64,000 nt of DNA from Halopenitus persicus. Lineage in GTDB: Archaea; Halobacteriota; Halobacteria; Halobacteriales; Haloferacaceae. The stretch's first letter is position 1. Every line of letters begins with the position of its first letter. The notes beneath the pieces were generated by a model, which saw nothing but the letters and a program-made list of their open reading frames with translations, made no database searches and had not been told where the DNA came from. Location of the stretch: the NCBI RefSeq assembly GCF_002355635.1, contig NZ_AP017558.1:1922001-1986000 (forward strand). Reading direction: 5' to 3'. Position numbers and translations under genes: made by a program. Shown piece after piece: positions 61,472 through 64,000 of the stretch.

Positions 61472-62878
61472 TTAGGCCGACTTCGAGGTTGGCCGTTCCG
61501 CGATGTAGCCACGCTTGCACTCGGGACAGATGTCGCCAGCCCGCATCGAACTCCGGCCCGCCGGCTGGACGAGGTCGCACTCCGGACAGAAGTATTCGGT
61601 CGCCGATTCCTCCGGCTCGGCCGCGACGTCGGCCTCGCGCACCGCGGTGATACCCGGGTCCTCGACGTCGATGCTTCCTCCGCCCTCGTCCGGGGGCCCC
61701 GACACGACGGCGGCGTCTGCCCCCGCAGAGCGATCGAGCACGTCAGTCGCCTCCTCGTAGTCGGCCGGGTCGTCTGCCTCCGGTGTCAACCCGCCCTCGA
61801 AGGAGACCGCGGACTCGACGGGGTCGCCGGCGTCCGGGTCGGGGTTCGCATTGAATCCCTCGTCCTCGCCGCGCTGCTCCGGCCACTCGCCGTGGCCGGT
61901 GTGCAGGTCGGCTGCGGTTCCGTTCGCGTCCTCGCCGGACGCGTCGCCGGAGGCTCCGGATCGGGTCTCGCCAGCTGCGTCGGGCGTCTCGGACGTTTCG
62001 GCCCCATTGGTCCCCTCGATCGACGATTCATCCGCGCTCGTCCGCGCGGAATCCTCCGCGGGCCACTCCCCGTGCTTCCGTGTCGGAGCCTCGCCCGTGT
62101 CGCCGGCGTCGGCGTCGAGGATGACGCCGTCGTCGGTCACGCCGTCGGCGGCGTCCGGATCGTCCGTTGACGCGTCCGATCGCGTCGCCGTCGCTCCTGG
62201 CGTCTCGTCGGCGGCGCTCGTCCCGCCATCCGGGTCGTCGTCGGGCTCGTCGGCGCCGATCAGTTCGGCACCGTCGTCCGGGCCCGCGTCGCCCGGATCC
62301 TCGTCCGACGAGGTGGTTTCGATCGGGTCCGCGATCGGTGGTTCCCCGCCGCCAGCATCGGGATCGACGTCGACCTCCGCGGAGCCGTCCCCTTCGACCG
62401 TGATCCCGTGGTCGTCCGTCGGCGAGTTCTCGCTCGGTTCGATCGCGTCGGCGTTCGCCACGTCGGTCTCCGTCCCGGCGGCGGTGTCGCGGGTGGTCGT
62501 GCCGATGATCTCCGCGTCGTCCGCCGTCGATCCGGTTCCGACGCCCGTGCTCGATTCGGTCGGCGATCCGGCCGTTTCCTCCTCGTCGACGGTCACCGCG
62601 GCGTCCGGCTCGTCGTTTCGACCGGACCGGGGCGTCTCGACCGCATCGCCGGCTCCCGCGTCGGCGGGCGTCTCCTCCCGATCGACGCGATCCGCCTCCT
62701 CGGTGAGCCGGTCAAGGGAGGTCACCTCGGTGTTCTCGCTGACGATCTGCGACTCGCCGCAGCGGTCACACCGCTTCACCTCGCGGACGGTCACGACGAC
62801 CTGTTCCCCCTCCTCCTCGCGCTCACGCTCGAGTTCCGGCTCCCCGAAGTCGTGTCCGAGCAGACACCTGAGTCCCAT
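61472..62878 (-). CDS. Zinc-ribbon protein with a long acidic disordered linker
   Basis: A 468-residue protein. The N-terminus MGLRCLLGHDFGEPE contains one Cys/His pair, and CDRCG follows near residue 37. About 370 residues of Asp/Glu/Gly/Thr-rich, probably disordered sequence come next. The C-terminus is a zinc ribbon, CPECD...CPECK. Within the linker the pentapeptide HGEWP occurs twice (KHGEWPAED and GHGEWPEQR), which may be a binding motif. The function is unknown; relatives are annotated as haloarchaeal DUF proteins. Confidence 0.8.
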   Translation of the reverse strand: MGLRCLLGHDFGEPELEREREEEGEQVVVTVREVKRCDRCGESQIVSENTEVTSLDRLTEEADRVDREETPADAGAGDAVETPRSGRNDEPDAAVTVDEEETAGSPTESSTGVGTGSTADDAEIIGTTTRDTAAGTETDVANADAIEPSENSPTDDHGITVEGDGSAEVDVDPDAGGGEPPIADPIETTSSDEDPGDAGPDDGAELIGADEPDDDPDGGTSAADETPGATATRSDASTDDPDAADGVTDDGVILDADAGDTGEAPTRKHGEWPAEDSARTSADESSIEGTNGAETSETPDAAGETRSGASGDASGEDANGTAADLHTGHGEWPEQRGEDEGFNANPDPDAGDPVESAVSFEGGLTPEADDPADYEEATDVLDRSAGADAAVVSGPPDEGGGSIDVEDPGITAVREADVAAEPEESATEYFCPECDLVQPAGRSSMRAGDICPECKRGYIAERPTSKSA

Positions 62879-63065
62879 TTACCGTGCCCTGTGCGGTCCG
62901 AACGTAAAAAACGTCGCCGTCGGCGTCCGACGGGCGGCGGACGAACCGAGCGCAAAACCGTCCCGAAACCGGAACTGCTCGGCCCGTCCGGTGTGCGGCG
63001 CGGTCCGAGTCCGGTGTGCGTTCAGCCCGAAACCCGTATCCCCTCCGGTCGACAACTCACGCGCG

Positions 63066-64000
63066 ATGGACTGTGACAAGTGCGGCGCCGACGCGGTGAC
63101 CCACGCGGCCTACTCCGGGGCCCATCTCTGTGGGGAGCACTTTCGCCGGTCGGTCGAGAAGCGCGTCCGACGACGCGTTCGCGAGGACGGCCTGCTCGCT
63201 CCGGACGCCACCCCGGACGACCCCGATCGATGGGTGATCGGCCTCTCCGGCGGCAAGGACAGCGTCGTTCTCGCGACGATCCTCGAGGAGACGTTCGGTC
63301 AGGACCCCCGCGTCGAGCTCCTCGGCCTGACGATCCACGAGGGGATCGAGGGCTACCGCGACGAGAGCCTCGCTGCCTGTCGCGAGCTGACCGACGACCT
63401 CGGGATGCACCACGAGGTGGTCTCCTACGCCGAGGAGTTCGGCGTCGAGATGGACGACGTCGTCGAGACCGACCCGGAAAACATGGCTGCCTGCGCCTAC
63501 TGCGGCGTGTTCCGGCGCGACCTCCTCGAGCGGTACGCCGAGGAGCTCGACGCCGACAAGCTCCTGACCGGCCACAACCTCGACGACGAGGCGCAGACGG
63601 CGCTGATGAACGTCCTCGAGGGGGACGTCCGCCAGATCGCCAAACACTTCGACGCCTCGCTCGGGCCCTTCGGCGATCGGGACTCGGGACCGGCCGACGA
63701 GCCGGAGCCGGACGCCCGTGCCGAATCGGACCACTTCGTTCCGCGCGCGAAGCCGCTCCGGGACGTCCCCGAGAAGGAGGTCGCACTCTACTGTCACCTT
63801 CGCGATCTCCCATCGCACATGGCCGAGTGTCCACACGCCGCGGAGGCCTATCGCGGCGAGATCAAGTCTATCCTCCACGAGCTCGAGGAGTCTCACCCGG
63901 GCACGCGTCACTCGATCATGGCCGGCTACGAGGAGATCGCGGGGATCGTCGCCGACCGCTATCGCGAGGACGGTGACGACGACGACGCCGACCTCGGCGA
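63066..64000 (+). CDS. ncsA: tRNA 2-thiouridine synthetase NcsA (C-terminus beyond the window)
   Basis: The first 311 residues of a PP-loop sulfurtransferase of the Ncs6/TtuA group. It has the N-terminal zinc site CDKCG...LCGEHF, the PP-loop IGLSGGKDSVVLA, CAYCGVFRRDLL (cluster-binding Cys) and LLTGHNLDDEAQTALMN. It thiolates the wobble uridine of tRNAs using sulfur carried by a SAMP, activated by UbaA, which is also encoded in this window. An Asp/Glu-rich insert follows the middle (DSGPADEPEPDARAE). The stop is not seen. Confidence 0.93.
   Translation, partial: MDCDKCGADAVTHAAYSGAHLCGEHFRRSVEKRVRRRVREDGLLAPDATPDDPDRWVIGLSGGKDSVVLATILEETFGQDPRVELLGLTIHEGIEGYRDESLAACRELTDDLGMHHEVVSYAEEFGVEMDDVVETDPENMAACAYCGVFRRDLLERYAEELDADKLLTGHNLDDEAQTALMNVLEGDVRQIAKHFDASLGPFGDRDSGPADEPEPDARAESDHFVPRAKPLRDVPEKEVALYCHLRDLPSHMAECPHAAEAYRGEIKSILHELEESHPGTRHSIMAGYEEIAGIVADRYREDGDDDDADLG

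Overview
This is a haloarchaeal chromosome segment, most likely from Halorubrum or a close relative (the genus is an inference). DNA is very GC-rich and proteins are strongly acidic. The gene set is archaeal: FtsZ2 with CdrS/CdrL, KEOPS Pcc1, prefoldin beta, aEF-2, aEF-1alpha, RpoP, UbaA, TiaS and NcsA. Many genes carry an AT-rich TATA-like box about 25-32 bases before the start codon, the usual leaderless haloarchaeal layout.

Layout. 1-2195: a partial ArsA/Get3-type ATPase, then an information-processing cluster (L37Ae, RpoP, Pcc1, prefoldin beta, a DUF3194-like protein). 2284-6204: GuaA amidotransferase subunit, an amidohydrolase, then the division locus cdrL -> cdrS-ftsZ2 with a five-copy operator array. 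6401-7006: aIF2-beta/TRAM protein. 7112-12314: a tightly overlapping cobamide salvage operon (HAD phosphatase, cbiB, cobS, cobY, cobD, cbiZ). 12343-21530: scattered genes (metallo-beta-lactamase fold protein plus radical SAM protein, MscS channel, CNNM/CBS protein, Hsp20, Xi-class GST, phosphopantothenate synthetase, a cysteine-less Ogt homologue). 21693-26312: trpCBA followed by archaeal 3-dehydroquinate synthase.

26358-37748 looks like one metabolic neighbourhood. A LivK-like Tat lipoprotein, a GNAT enzyme, an amidase and LivG/F/H/M form an operon, followed by an M20 deacylase and a class II HDAC-like deacetylase, with a divergent class III aminotransferase. I infer uptake and stepwise breakdown of an N-acylated or amidated amino compound. 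A palindrome, CCACTATCGTGG, sits at its promoter and recurs elsewhere. 38070-49751 carries L15e, UbaA (SAMP-activating E1), a deacylase-fold protein, TiaS, a large HTH regulator, glutaredoxin, a purine-type permease with a PRTase-like regulator, a prenyl synthase, a PUA protein and an RNB ribonuclease.

50189-53219 differs from its surroundings. It has lower GC, a poly-gamma-glutamate synthesis pair (capC-capB) and a stretch holding several copies of the 3' end of the adjacent tRNA-Ala(CGC), so it is probably an integrated island. 53459-60730 is the classic translation block (S10, aEF-1alpha, a double-hotdog protein, aEF-2, a DUF5781-like protein, S7, S12). The window closes with a DUF5611-like protein, a long acidic zinc-ribbon protein and a truncated NcsA. 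Short tandem duplications at or just after stop codons recur through the window.
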